DNA of 64,000 bases from Acidobacteriota bacterium (lineage in GTDB: Bacteria > Acidobacteriota > Vicinamibacteria > Vicinamibacterales > CAVVIG01), in assembly GCA_003222395.1 (NCBI GenBank), contig QHWB01000036.1:124001-188000 (forward strand), written 5' to 3'. Of this stretch, positions 8,536-19,236 are shown in pieces (within the stretch, counting starts at the first letter, position 1; every line of letters starts with the position of its first letter). The notes beneath the pieces are model-generated. The model had not been told where the DNA came from. It did no database searches and saw only the letters and a list, made by a program, of their open reading frames with translations. The translations under genes and the position numbers were made by a program.

Positions 8536-9212
8536 TCACGCAGCGCCGAAGGTGGATCGACGTGTGTTGCGCGTGATGAGGGGACAAGGACCGCCGCGAG
8601 CGCGACGAGCGCAAGGAGTACCGAAACACCGGCGTAGACGATTGGATCGGTCGCGCTGACGCCGAACAACAGCGTCGCGAGCGACCGCGACAGCGTCAGA
8701 GCGCCACCAACGCCGATGGCGATACCGGCCAGCCTCATCGTGCCGGCGTCGCGCAGCATCATCCGCAACACGGCCGATCGCGAGGCGCCGAGCGCTATCC
8801 GAATGCCGATCTCGTGCGCCCGCTGCGTGACGAGATAGGCCATCACGCCGTACAGACCTTCAGCGGTCAGCACCAGAACGACGACCGCAAATGCCACGAG
8901 CAACCACAGATTGAGCCTTGCCGGCGCGAGCGATTCGGCGACGAGATCGTCCATCGGCCGGATGGGACCGATTGGCTGATCGCGATCGAGCTCCGCCACC
9001 GCGGTCCGCAGCAGCGATGCGACGGCGTCGATCGGTGCCGTCGTGCGGACGACGACGCTTATCCCGCGCGTCGATTCGACGACCGCCTTCTGCCAGTACA
9101 ACAGGTACGCTTCGGGCTCGGGATCGACGTCGAGGCTCTTCGACTTCACGCCGCCGACGATGCCGACGATCTCCAGCCATCTGGGCTTCGGCTGGGCGAA
9201 AGAAATCCGGCG
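8529..9212 (-). pseudogene. MacB/FtsX-type ABC permease, C-terminal half only
   Basis: The open frame encodes only the last part of a MacB-like (ADOP-type) permease. The end of the periplasmic domain (RRISFAQPKPRWLEIVGIVG, then VVVRTTAPIDAVASLLRTAV) is followed by the FtsX core with three helices. That core contains the signature ITQRAHEIGIRIALGAS-like text (here YLVTQRAHEIGIRIALGAS) and ends SRATHVDPPSALREP. Intact members are roughly 800 residues with an N-terminal FtsX unit and periplasmic domain. Nothing of that is found upstream, where only a repeat block (9268-9356) lies. I read it as a truncated remnant; an initiation codon inside it at 9149 could still make a short membrane fragment. 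Confidence 0.75.
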
Positions 9213-9267
9213 GTCCAGCGCACGCCGGCTTTCGCGCAGGCGATGACACGTTTCATCTGAATCTCCT

Positions 9268-9356
9268 TATCAGCTCTCGGCTCTATCAGCTGTCAGGCTC
9301 TCCTATCGGCTGTCAGCTATGCGATGTGGCTGAGAACCAAAAGCTGAGAGCTGAGG
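9268..9356. repeat. TATCAGC / AAAGCTGA repeat block, copy 1
   Basis: Imperfect repeats of TATCAGCT/TGTCAGCT are followed by the complementary units AAAAGCTGAGAGCTGA, so the two arms could pair. A longer version with near-perfect tandem TATCAGC units is at 19498-19614. Sits between the ABC permease remnant and the PRC-barrel-like gene. Confidence 0.6.
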
Positions 9357-9383
9357 GAGTGAAGACCGCGGATGGGCACTCTA

Positions 9384-9842
9384 TCACGCTGACGGTGCGC
9401 GCGTGTCGTGACGCGATCGCGTCCGCACCTCGCCCGCCGTCGACACGTCGATCTCATCGCGGCCGAGCGCGAAGCGCTTCGACCATCGATGGCGCCGGCC
9501 GAACACCGACGTCAGCGCGCGATCGGCGGCGCTGACCTCGACGCCGACGACTCGGCCGATTTCGTGGTCCGCGCGCCGCACGCGCGTGGCATGGCTCAAC
9601 AGCGCGACGTCAGGAACGGGCGGCAACGGCATCGGCGGGTGGTCCTGCAAATCGATTTCGCCGTCGTCGTGAACGCTGCCTATCGCGCCGAGCGCACGCG
9701 TCATGGCTTGCGGTCCGAGATCGCCGTCGGGACTGAAGATGATGCGTCGGACGCGGAGCGTGGCGGGTTCCAGTTCGAAGCCGGCGAGTCGTCCCACGCG
9801 GTGTCCGCGCTCACGAACGTGGGACCCAAGGAACAGCGTCAT
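9384..9842 (-). CDS. PRC-barrel-like hypothetical protein
   Basis: Protein of 152 aa without signal peptide. Two short beta-rich units resemble PRC-barrel halves. Residues about 8-45 read VRERGHRVGRLAGFEL followed by RVRRIIFSPDG. Residues about 88-130 read VRRADHEIGRVVGVEV followed by LTSVFGRRHRW. PRC-barrel domains occur in ribosome maturation factors, photoreaction centre H subunits and small stress proteins, so no specific role can be given. The start ATG (9842) is divergent from the beta-lactamase remnant, 42 bp away. The family call rests on pattern recognition and is moderate; the open frame with normal codon use is more certain. Confidence 0.6.
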   Translation of the reverse strand: MTLFLGSHVRERGHRVGRLAGFELEPATLRVRRIIFSPDGDLGPQAMTRALGAIGSVHDDGEIDLQDHPPMPLPPVPDVALLSHATRVRRADHEIGRVVGVEVSAADRALTSVFGRRHRWSKRFALGRDEIDVSTAGEVRTRSRHDTRAPSA

Positions 9843-9884
9843 GGGCAGCCTCCGTTCAAAGCGGTTCGACCGTATATTCTAGGA

Positions 9885-10354
9885 ATGACGATGGTCGCGT
9901 TCAAGATCCTGCTGGCCGCCGCGGCAACTGCGACGCTCGGCGGCCACAGCTCACGCCCGACAATCAGCCGGCCGAACCGTTCCGCATCGCAGACAACGTG
10001 TATTACGTCGGGTCGAGCGACATCGGGTCGTATCTGATCACCACGCCCGAGGGGCACGTCATCATCGACGGCGGATATCCGGAGACGGCACCGATGATCG
10101 AGGCGCACGTGGCGCAGCTCGAATTCAAGATCGCCGACGTCAAGACTGTCGCGTATGAAGTGCTGAACGCGCTCGACTGCCACATCTTCCTCGGCGCGCA
10201 CGCGGGATATTACGGTGGCAGAGAGAAAGCCGCCACGATGCGCGAGCATCCCGACGGCCCGAACACGTTCGTCGATCCGGAAGGCTACAAGAGGTTCATC
10301 AAACGCGCCGAGCAGCGCTTCCTCGACCAGCTAGCCTCGGAGAAGCGCCATTAA
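9885..10354 (+). pseudogene. subclass B3 metallo-beta-lactamase with deleted active site
   Basis: A signal-peptide-like start (MTMVAFKILLAAAATATL) at 9885 is followed by a frameshift near 9945. The next frame reads QLTPDNQPAEPFRIADNVYY, then GSYLITTPEGHVIIDGG and ends the N-terminal portion at FKIADVK. The text then jumps directly to the C-terminal portion CHIFLGAHAGYYGGREKA and FVDPEGYKRFIKRAEQRFLDQ, as at the end of B3 enzymes. The roughly 120 residues between them, which carry the HxHxDH motif and further zinc ligands, are missing. Only the late GAHA histidine remains. The product cannot be an active hydrolase. Confidence 0.8.
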
Positions 10355-10363
10355 TTCCACCGC

Positions 10364-10390
10364 CCAGCAACCAGTCCCCAGCAACCAGCC
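10364..10390. repeat. CCAGCAACCAG repeat, copy 1
   Basis: Two units of CAGCAACCAG/CCAGTCCCCAG in the gap between the beta-lactamase remnant and the gamma-glutamyltransferase stop. Longer arrays occur at 24509-24544 and, inverted, at 25229-25293. Confidence 0.5.
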
Positions 10391-10398
10391 CGAGTCCG

Positions 10399-12204
10399 TC
10401 ACCACGCCCAGGCGTACGCGTCGACGCGTGGGTCGGCGCCTGCACTCAACACGCCGGTCGCCGGATCGACGATGACTCCCGCGTTCGATCCCTGAGTCCA
10501 GGGGCCCGACACGCGCAGCTTGTGGCCGCGCGCCGTGAGCGCCTGCCGCGTCGCCTCAGGCACGCGCGCTTCGACCGACATCTCACCCGGATACATCGTG
10601 TGCGGGAACGGCGACGCCGGGAAGCTGCGCGTCGACCATCGCGGCGATTCGATCGCCTGCTGGATGTTCATCCCGAAGTCGACGACGTTCATCAGCGTCT
10701 GGATGGTGCGCATCACCTGATCGTCGCCGCCCGGGCTGCCGGTGATCATGAACGGCTGGCCGTCCTTCATCACCAGCGTGCTCTGCAGCGTGCTGCGCGG
10801 CCGCTTGCCCGGCTCGAGCGCGTTCGGCTCGCCGGCCACGAGCGAGTAGTAGTCGCCGCGGCAGTTGAAGATGATGCCCGTCTCGCCCATGACGACGCCG
10901 GTGCCGAAGCCGCTGTGAAGGCTCGGCTCGAAGCTCACCATGTTGCGATCCTTGTCGACGAGCGCGAGGTAGCTCGTGTCGCCGGTGTGATCGCTCTCGC
11001 CTTCGAGGTTGACGCGCAGGGGCGGACCGGCGGCCTGATCGGTCGACTTCGCGAGCGGCGAGCCGGGCCGCAGCTCCAGCGACGCTTTCTGCAGATCGAT
11101 CAGCTTGCGGCGCTCGCGCGCGTACTCTTTCGACAGCAGCGCGTCGTACGGAATCTTGATGAAATCCATGTCGCCGAGGAATTTCTCGCGATCGGCCATC
11201 GCGAGCTTGATCGCCTCGATGCTCGTGTGGATGTAGTCGGGCGTGTTCAGCCCCATCTTCTTCACGTCGTACCCTTCGAGCAGGTTCAGCGTGATCAGCT
11301 CGGTGGGGCCCTGATTGGCCGACGGGTTCTTGTAAACCTGGTAGCCGCGATAGTCGGTCGACACCGGCGTCTCGATCTTCGCCGTATATTCCGCGAAGTC
11401 TTCGTAGCGGAACAGGCCGCCGTTCTCTTCCGAGAACTTCGCCATCTCGCGCGCGATGTCGCCTTTGTAGAAGCGATCGCGCGCGGCCTTGAGCGCCTCG
11501 TGCCGCCCTTTGCCCTTCGCCGCCTTTTCCGCTTCGACGAGTTTCTTCAGCGTTCGCGCGAGATCGACGTTCTTGAAGATGGCGCCCGCCTTCGGCGGCT
11601 GGCCGCCCGGCATGTAGACGCGCATCGTCGACGGATACTGCCGAATCTTCTTCGCGCCGGCCAGCTCGCGCGCCAGCCGCTCGCTGAGCGGAAATCCCTG
11701 TTCCGCGAGCTCGATGGCGGGCTGCAGCAGCTGCTCGAACGTCATCGTGCCCCAGTGGTCGAGCAGCAGATACCACGCGTCGACAACGCCGGGAATCCCG
11801 CCCGAGAGGAGCCCGTCGCTCTGCGGCAGCTTCCCGCCGTTGTTCTTCTGATACCACTCGATCGTCGCGAGGCGCGGCGCGCGCGGCTCCGCGTTGATCG
11901 ACACCACCTTCTTCGCCTTCGCGTCGTAGAGCAGGAGCACGGCGTCGCTGCCGACGCCGTTGGACGGAAAGTCGGTGACGGCGAGCGCCGCCTGTCCCGC
12001 GACGGCGGCGTCGAACGCGTTGCCGCCACCCTGAAGAATGCGCCGCGCCGCTTCGGTGGCTTCGGCGCGCATCGACGAGACCGCCGCCGTGCGCCCGCGG
12101 ATGACCGGCCGCATCGTGCCGGCGCCCACTGTCTCGTCGTCCTGCGCGAGCGCGGCGGTGGTGCAGCTGAGAACGAGAGCGAATGCGAGGAGCGAATGAC
12201 GCAT
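10399..12204 (-). CDS. ggt: gamma-glutamyltransferase
   Basis: Periplasmic gamma-glutamyltranspeptidase/glutathione hydrolase, 601 aa, of the Ntn-hydrolase superfamily. The start at 12204 is set by an AGGAGG ribosome-binding site 7 bp upstream and by the signal peptide MRHSLLAFALVLSCTTAALA. The large-subunit motifs GGGNAFDAAVA (59-69), LLSGGIPGVVDAW and FYKGDIA are present. The small subunit should begin at the autocatalytic Thr410 in HTGDTSYLALVDKD, which aligns with the first Thr of the TTHYSVVD motif of E. coli Ggt. RPRSTLQSTLV and TGSPGGDDQVM match the substrate-binding region. It should cleave glutathione and gamma-glutamyl compounds. Monocistronic by appearance. Confidence 0.93.
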   Translation of the reverse strand: MRHSLLAFALVLSCTTAALAQDDETVGAGTMRPVIRGRTAAVSSMRAEATEAARRILQGGGNAFDAAVAGQAALAVTDFPSNGVGSDAVLLLYDAKAKKVVSINAEPRAPRLATIEWYQKNNGGKLPQSDGLLSGGIPGVVDAWYLLLDHWGTMTFEQLLQPAIELAEQGFPLSERLARELAGAKKIRQYPSTMRVYMPGGQPPKAGAIFKNVDLARTLKKLVEAEKAAKGKGRHEALKAARDRFYKGDIAREMAKFSEENGGLFRYEDFAEYTAKIETPVSTDYRGYQVYKNPSANQGPTELITLNLLEGYDVKKMGLNTPDYIHTSIEAIKLAMADREKFLGDMDFIKIPYDALLSKEYARERRKLIDLQKASLELRPGSPLAKSTDQAAGPPLRVNLEGESDHTGDTSYLALVDKDRNMVSFEPSLHSGFGTGVVMGETGIIFNCRGDYYSLVAGEPNALEPGKRPRSTLQSTLVMKDGQPFMITGSPGGDDQVMRTIQTLMNVVDFGMNIQQAIESPRWSTRSFPASPFPHTMYPGEMSVEARVPEATRQALTARGHKLRVSGPWTQGSNAGVIVDPATGVLSAGADPRVDAYAWAW

Positions 12205-12329
12205 GACGGCTGCCTCCTGACGTGTTTCGTGGCCGGATGATAGCTCGGTTCGCGGCGCGGACGTGAGGGCGTTCGTCGGCGCGCTCCCCGTCGGGCCGCG
12301 ATCGAGTAATCGAGCCACGCCATGCGGCC

Positions 12330-12719
12330 CACACATCCGCAATCCAGGCGTCCGCCGCACGCCGGAATGTCTCGCCGTTCTTCGCCGTCGTGGACGTCTG
12401 CGACGGTCACGGACTACGTCGGCGCCGGCATGGGCGGCTTCACCGCATCCGGTGCGACGCGCAGGCTGCTCCAGATCGCGTTGTCAACGCGCGGATCGTC
12501 GGAACGCTCAATCGCCGCGCAGAGGCCGCAAAGATGTACGGCCAGCGACTTGACCGACCGGATATAGGCCGAATGCTGCAGGCAATACGCGTCCACGGTG
12601 GCGCGACGCCTGTAAGCGAACACGACATTGGCCACAGCGCGGGCGCCGAGCTCGTGGAACGCGGCGTCGCATTCAACTCGCCCGCCGGGCCGCGCGCCAC
12701 AATCGGGACAGCGAATCAC
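12330..12719 (-). pseudogene. DUF5946-like protein, broken by stop and frameshift
   Basis: From a GTG at 12719 the frame reads VIRCPDCGARPGG, then VDAYCLQHSAYIRSVKSLAV and HLCGLCAAIE. This is the CxxC start and the DAYxxQHP...QSVAVHLxGL core I associate with DUF5946 proteins. After APDAVKPPMPAPT comes an in-frame TAG at 12414-12416. The same frame then continues with the expected SVTVADVH, and a further shift recovers DAWIADVWAAW near 12330-12350. One nonsense and at least one frameshift thus separate a normal N-terminus from a normal C-terminus. Function of the family unknown to me. Confidence 0.6.
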
Positions 12720-12879
12720 AGAGCGTATCTCACGATCGCGAGAGCCCAGAGTGCAAGCCGATGACGATTTCGGTGATCGCGCGATCCCAACGTGATCGGC
12801 CAACGTCCGCAAGTTCATGAAAACGCGCGACGAGAACCCTGGTACTCGACTTGCCTTCTCTCGCGTGTTGGAGGCCGTC

Positions 12880-13287
12880 ATGAGGATGAAGCGCGTGGCG
12901 TTCGCCGCGGCGTGCATGCTGCTGGTCTCGGGACCGGCGTTGGCGGACCATTGGCACGAAGGCGAGAAACACGGCAAGCACGGAAGACACGGCGATCGCG
13001 ATGACGAACGCTGCTATTTCGAATCGCGCGACGTACGCGTGATCACCGAGTACTACTCGCCGCGGTATCGCAGCCTGCCGCCCGGGCTCGCCAAAAAATA
13101 CGCGCGCACCGGTCATCTGCCTCCCGGATGGGAGCGGCGAATCGAGCCGATGCCGGTCGCAGTCGAACGGCGACTCGTCGTTCTGCCGCCAGATTACCGC
13201 CGCGGGGTCATTGACGGGTACGCGGTCGTCTACAATCCGCGCACGCAGGTCATCGTCGACGTCGTCACGGTTTTCGGCGGACGGTAG
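12880..13287 (+). CDS. RcnB/CigR-like exported protein
   Basis: Small periplasmic protein of 135 aa. The start ATG at 12880 follows a GGAGG motif 6 bp upstream and opens a clear signal peptide (MRMKRVAFAAACMLLVSGPALA). A His/Lys/Asp-rich segment after it (about residues 23-45, DHWHEGEKHGKHGRHGD) could bind metal. The rest, YYSPRYRSLPPGLAKKYART then GHLPPGWERRI, and the ending YAVVYNPRTQVIVDVVTVF, match the RcnB/CigR-type fold seen in small exported proteins. Role not established. Plus strand, alone, followed by two further small plus-strand genes. Confidence 0.75.
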   Translation: MRMKRVAFAAACMLLVSGPALADHWHEGEKHGKHGRHGDRDDERCYFESRDVRVITEYYSPRYRSLPPGLAKKYARTGHLPPGWERRIEPMPVAVERRLVVLPPDYRRGVIDGYAVVYNPRTQVIVDVVTVFGGR

Positions 13288-13377
13288 CGAACAGTCAATC
13301 GAACGGCCTCCGGCATCAGTCCGGCACGCCTGAACCGATCTGCGCGATACACGCCTGAAAACTGATAAGTTGATCGC

Positions 13378-13662
13378 ATGACGATCGACGAGTTCAGAGC
13401 CACGCTATCGGCTGCCGAGCCGCCGGCGATGCCGATTCTCCTCCGTGCGCTCTGGTACGACGCGCGCGGCGACTGGCACCGCGCGCACACCATCGCACAG
13501 GACGTCGACGATGCGGGCGGCGCGTGGGTCCACGCGTACCTTCACCGCAAGGAAGGCGACCTCGGGAACGCCGGCTACTGGTACCAGCGCGCCGGCCGCG
13601 ATGTCGCAAGCGATCCACTCGACGCCGAGTGGGAGCGCATCGCCGCTGCGCTGCTGCCATAG
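13378..13662 (+). CDS. conserved small protein, TPR-like
   Basis: Cytoplasmic protein of 94 aa, Trp- and Ala-rich (LRALWYDARGDWHRAHTIAQ, then WVHAYLHRKEGDLGNAGYWY). I recognise it as a conserved hypothetical found in many bacteria, but no function is known to me. The two helical units around DWHRAH and LGNAGYWYQRAGR look like a single degenerate TPR-type pair. ATG start; no strong ribosome-binding site seen. Confidence 0.75.
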   Translation: MTIDEFRATLSAAEPPAMPILLRALWYDARGDWHRAHTIAQDVDDAGGAWVHAYLHRKEGDLGNAGYWYQRAGRDVASDPLDAEWERIAAALLP

Positions 13663-13790
13663 CGGTGAAGCGAATCCCCTCCTGAAGCCGTTCTCATCCT
13701 ATCCGCTGGCGTTCGCGACGGTCAGCAGCGCGCTCGATATGCCCGTGGCGTGGCGCAAAGCGTGCATCTGCCGTCGATCCGGAGGGAGAC

Positions 13791-14006
13791 GTGAAGCTCA
13801 TCGGTGTGCTCCTGATCGTGTTCGGCCTCGTCGCACTCGCGATTGGTGGGATTCGTTACACGAAGCGCGAGAAGGTCCTCGACATCGGTCCGGTCCAGGC
13901 GACGACTGAAAAACACGAAATGATTCCACTGTCGCCCATCGTCGGCATCGCCGCGGTCGCCGGCGGCATCGCGCTCGTCGTGGCCGGCTCGCGCACGCGC
14001 GTTTAG
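13791..14006 (+). CDS. DUF3185-like small membrane protein
   Basis: Protein of 71 aa with two transmembrane helices (residues 2-20 and 48-66) separated by a short polar loop, YTKREKVLDIGPVQATTEKH. The pattern matches small inner-membrane proteins of the DUF3185 type, whose function is unknown. The GTG start at 13791 is supported by a GGAGGGA motif 4 bp upstream. The next gene begins 8 bp after its stop. Confidence 0.8.
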   Translation: MKLIGVLLIVFGLVALAIGGIRYTKREKVLDIGPVQATTEKHEMIPLSPIVGIAAVAGGIALVVAGSRTRV

Positions 14007-14013
14007 ACGTGCG

Positions 14014-14373
14014 GTGACTTCGCCGCCCGACATCGTGCTGCTTGGCGCGGAGTGGCCGTCGCGTGCCCTGCTGCGCGCTCAGCTGATCGAAGAAGGGTTC
14101 GACGTTCTCGCGACGGACAGCTGGGCGTCGATGCGCCGTGCGCTCCGGCCGGGATTGAAGCCGAAGCTGGCCATCGTTGATCTCAAGGGACTCGCCGATC
14201 CCGAAACGATCCTCCAGGAACTGCGAGTACTCATGAAGCCAGCGCGAGTTCTCGTCCTGACCGCGCTCGGCGCCGTGCCACACGAACGAATCGAATCAGT
14301 CGGCTTTCGGGTGCTGCGACGGCCGGTTGTCATCGAGGACGTCGTCGCGGCAGCCGCGCAGGCGATGATGTGA
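14014..14373 (+). CDS. receiver-like (CheY-fold) protein
   Basis: Protein of 119 aa resembling a stand-alone response-regulator receiver domain: IVLLGAEWPSRALLRAQLIEEGFDV at the start, KLAIVDLKG where the phospho-acceptor strand should be, VLVLTALGAV at the Thr position and VLRRPVVIEDVV at the end. The Asp in AIVDLKG is in place. The acidic pair after the first strand (normally DD/ED) is missing and the conserved Lys of KP is replaced (RRPV), so phosphorylation is doubtful. GTG start 8 bp after the DUF3185-like gene. Its partner is not obvious. Confidence 0.65.
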   Translation: MTSPPDIVLLGAEWPSRALLRAQLIEEGFDVLATDSWASMRRALRPGLKPKLAIVDLKGLADPETILQELRVLMKPARVLVLTALGAVPHERIESVGFRVLRRPVVIEDVVAAAAQAMM

Positions 14374-14385
14374 TTGTGATTGTCC

Positions 14386-14925
14386 TCAGCCCTGCGCGGT
14401 CGGCTTCGCCTCGCGCTCGACTCGCGCATCGTAGCTCTCACCGTAGATCGACGGCACCTTCGCACCCATCGGTCGCAGGTACATCGACAGCTGACCGCGA
14501 TGATGGATGGAATGATTCAGTCCAATCTGGACGTATGCGACCGCGGGAAACTGGAAGATGCCCCGGAAGTCGATCGTCTTCACCAGCTGGTCGCCCGGCG
14601 TCTGCTTCAACTTCTCGGCGGCCTTCGCGAAATGATCCGAGTACCAATGGTTCACATCATCAGCCGTACGGATCGAATCGGGCCGCGGCATCGGCGTGAG
14701 GTCGAAGGCTCCGGACGACACTGCATTCAAGAACCGGACTTCGGCGGTGACGATGTGCCATGCGAGATCGATCGCGCTCTTCACGATGTCGTCAGGGCGG
14801 TAATCCACCTTGTTCGGCGGAATGGCGCCGATCACGCGTTTCGTGACCGGATGCTCGGCGTTCGCCGTTGGAAGGCCGACGTTCTCGAGGATGATAGTCG
14901 CTTCGTCTGGAGTCATGGTGCTCAT
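14386..14925 (-). CDS. DinB-family protein
   Basis: Four-helix-bundle DinB/YfiT-like protein of 179 aa, probably a metal-dependent thiol transferase or related enzyme. The putative metal ligands are His in DLAWHIVTAE (helix 2) and the pair in GLNHSIHHRGQLSMYLR (helix 3). The latter is the family hallmark HxxxHRGQ with an extra His. The ending with YGESYDARVE is typical. The start ATG at 14925 follows directly from the family N-terminus. Convergent with the receiver-like gene (12 bp apart); the hydrophilic gene upstream is 33 bp away on the same strand. Confidence 0.85.
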   Translation of the reverse strand: MSTMTPDEATIILENVGLPTANAEHPVTKRVIGAIPPNKVDYRPDDIVKSAIDLAWHIVTAEVRFLNAVSSGAFDLTPMPRPDSIRTADDVNHWYSDHFAKAAEKLKQTPGDQLVKTIDFRGIFQFPAVAYVQIGLNHSIHHRGQLSMYLRPMGAKVPSIYGESYDARVEREAKPTAQG

Positions 14926-14958
14926 AGGACGTCAAGAAACACAATCCCGATTCGACAA

Positions 14959-15327
14959 CTAGAGGCCCGAGGCCGGCCCGGCACCGCCCTTGTGCGGATC
15001 TCGCTGCGATGCGGATGCGCGCGCGTGATCGGGCGCGACAGACGTCCGCGGCGCTTGAAATTGCGAGACCAGCGTCGCCTGCGCTGACTTCACATAGCAC
15101 GCTTCGAGGTATGGCATCTGAAGCTCGCGGAATATGCCGGACGAGTCGTCTAGCGATCCGACAATCCGGCCCTTCAAGCGCTGATTCACCGCCCACTCGA
15201 GTACGGTGACCGACGTATCGAGCAATTCGCGTTGGGTGCTCAGCTCGCCAAGAGCGAGCAGTCGGTTGAAGCGCGTCATCAGCGCGGGACGTACATCGAT
15301 CTGCAGGCGGCTGACCTGTTGGGCCAT
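14959..15327 (-). CDS. ribbon-helix-helix-like hypothetical protein
   Basis: Protein of 122 aa. Residues about 6-60 (RLQIDVRPALMTRFNRLLAL then STQRELLDTSVTVLEWAVNQ) have the strand-helix-helix layout of RHH/CopG-type DNA-binding proteins, followed by KGRIVGSLDD as in many such small proteins. The C-terminus after residue 80 is low-complexity and rich in Arg/Pro/Ala. It lies 39 bp downstream of a gene for a small membrane protein on the same strand; similar RHH plus membrane pairs are familiar from bacterial genomes, but I know of no assigned role. Confidence 0.6.
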   Translation of the reverse strand: MAQQVSRLQIDVRPALMTRFNRLLALGELSTQRELLDTSVTVLEWAVNQRLKGRIVGSLDDSSGIFRELQMPYLEACYVKSAQATLVSQFQAPRTSVAPDHARASASQRDPHKGGAGPASGL

Positions 15328-15366
15328 AGTACCTCCCTGATGAAGGCTGAACGTCGCGTGCCGCGC

Positions 15367-15792
15367 CTACCTTTTCTTGCCGCCCGGAAACAGATCGCGA
15401 AACGTCCATTTCGCAATGAGTCCGGTGGGCACGATGACCGCGAACGCGATTGCCTTGACGAGCCCCGAGGGAAGATGCACGACTTCCAATCCCTGGAGCA
15501 GAACGATGACGATGCCCAGCATCATCACCACAGACAGCATTACGATCCCGAATTTCTGGATCCAGCTCCTCGTCCGCACGCGCTCTTCTTCGATTCGAGA
15601 CTCGGCGAGCCGTACCTGCTGGCCCGTCAGCACTTCGAGCACTTCGGGCAGGTCGATAAAGAACCCGACCGTTTGGAGACGCTCTCGAGTGCGGAACCGA
15701 ATGCGCGGACGAAGCTCGGGGACCGGAAGAGAATCGCTGGAGCGCAGCTCGTCGTCGCGATCGTGTCGGTTGCCGGCGTCGCTGCTGCTCAT
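15367..15792 (-). CDS. small membrane protein with cytoplasmic N-terminal arm
   Basis: From the ATG at 15792, preceded by GGAGGGTGAG, the product is 141 aa. A charged N-terminal arm (about 1-75, with FRTRERLQTVGFFIDLPEVL and a helical ESRIEEERVRTRSWIQKF segment) precedes two hydrophobic helices (about 78-102 and 107-125). The end is basic, RDLFPGGKKR. The longer open frame upstream lacks a ribosome-binding site and protein character. Upstream of the RHH-like gene in what looks like a two-gene unit. No family recognised. Confidence 0.6.
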   Translation of the reverse strand: MSSSDAGNRHDRDDELRSSDSLPVPELRPRIRFRTRERLQTVGFFIDLPEVLEVLTGQQVRLAESRIEEERVRTRSWIQKFGIVMLSVVMMLGIVIVLLQGLEVVHLPSGLVKAIAFAVIVPTGLIAKWTFRDLFPGGKKR

Positions 15793-16050
15793 CTCACCCT
15801 CCATCACGATTCCCAGCGCAGCAACACTCAACGAACCAGAGCAATGAGCTCTTCGATTCGATGGTAGTTCTCTGGCGAGTGACCAAGCAATGATCATTTG
15901 TGAAGGCAATGGAAGAGCTGTTTGGGATGTCCAAAGAAGCAAACCGGCGTGAGGCAATTCACGTCTCTTTGGAACTCTAGGAAGAGACCCGCGCTGCAGC
16001 GTGACGCGGCGCGACCGACCTAATCCTGATCGCTGAACCCTGCCCGATCT

Positions 16051-18963
<2,913 letters not shown>

Positions 18964-19029
18964 CGCATCCTCCCGAAGACACAGACGAGCGCTCCCCCGG
19001 AGAGCCGGCGTCGACTTTAATTGGCTTGT

Positions 19030-19121
19030 CGTAACGCGGCCAGTTCGCGAAGGCTGGGACCCTCGTGCTGCCACGACGCGGAAGAGGGGGTTTCCTGCGC
19101 CCGATGACCTCTCGCGTTACG
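19030..19121 (-). ncRNA. candidate structured leader of nrdJ
   Basis: Between the promoter and nrdJ the transcript carries a perfect 9-base inverted repeat: CGTAACGCG near the 5' end (complement of 19113-19121) and CGCGTTACG (complement of 19030-19038). These enclose about 74 nt of GC-rich sequence with GGGTCCCAGCC and CGTCGTGGCAGCACG segments that can form inner helices. A closing stem around an internal multi-stem core, just upstream of a gene start, is the form of a cis-regulatory RNA. A conserved nrdJ-associated RNA motif has been described from metagenomes; I cannot verify that this is a member. Cobalamin-riboswitch consensus boxes are not seen. Confidence 0.4.
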
Positions 19122-19128
19122 GCCGTCC

Positions 19129-19157
19129 AATATGCGCTCGCATGACCTGTTTGTCAA
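19129..19157 (-). promoter_or_regulatory. sigma70-type promoter of nrdJ
   Basis: On the minus strand TTGACA (complement of 19152-19157), a 17-bp spacer and CATATT (complement of 19129-19134). The -35 is a perfect consensus and the spacing is optimal. It predicts a transcript start near 19121 and a leader of about 160 nt. Confidence 0.7.
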
Positions 19158-19159
19158 GC

Positions 19160-19236
19160 GTGTAAACACTACTAATTGTGCCTCTCTTTTAGGTCGGTCG
19201 CAAGATGTTGAAGCTCGTTGATGTTGTGTAAACACT
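19160..19236. promoter_or_regulatory. two GTGTAAACACT boxes upstream of nrdJ promoter (possible NrdR sites)
   Basis: The 11-mer GTGTAAACACT occurs at 19160-19170, three bases from the -35, and again at 19226-19236, 66 bp away (close to six helical turns). Overlapping the first is ACACTACTAATTGTGC, which resembles the NrdR-box pattern ACACwATATwTwGTGT at most conserved positions. NrdR is the usual repressor of ribonucleotide reductase genes and binds paired boxes; assignment here is inference. Confidence 0.5.

Noticed and set aside
12740-12977. Longer N-terminus for the DUF5946-like gene, extending to 12977
   Set aside because: The extension is antisense to the signal-peptide region of the RcnB/CigR-like gene and has no family resemblance; the CxxC start at 12719 is preferred.
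19030-19121. Cobalamin riboswitch upstream of nrdJ
   Set aside because: Expected conserved B12-box segments (GCCACTG and GCCAGGAGACC types) were not found; only a generic closing stem is present, so the specific call is not made.
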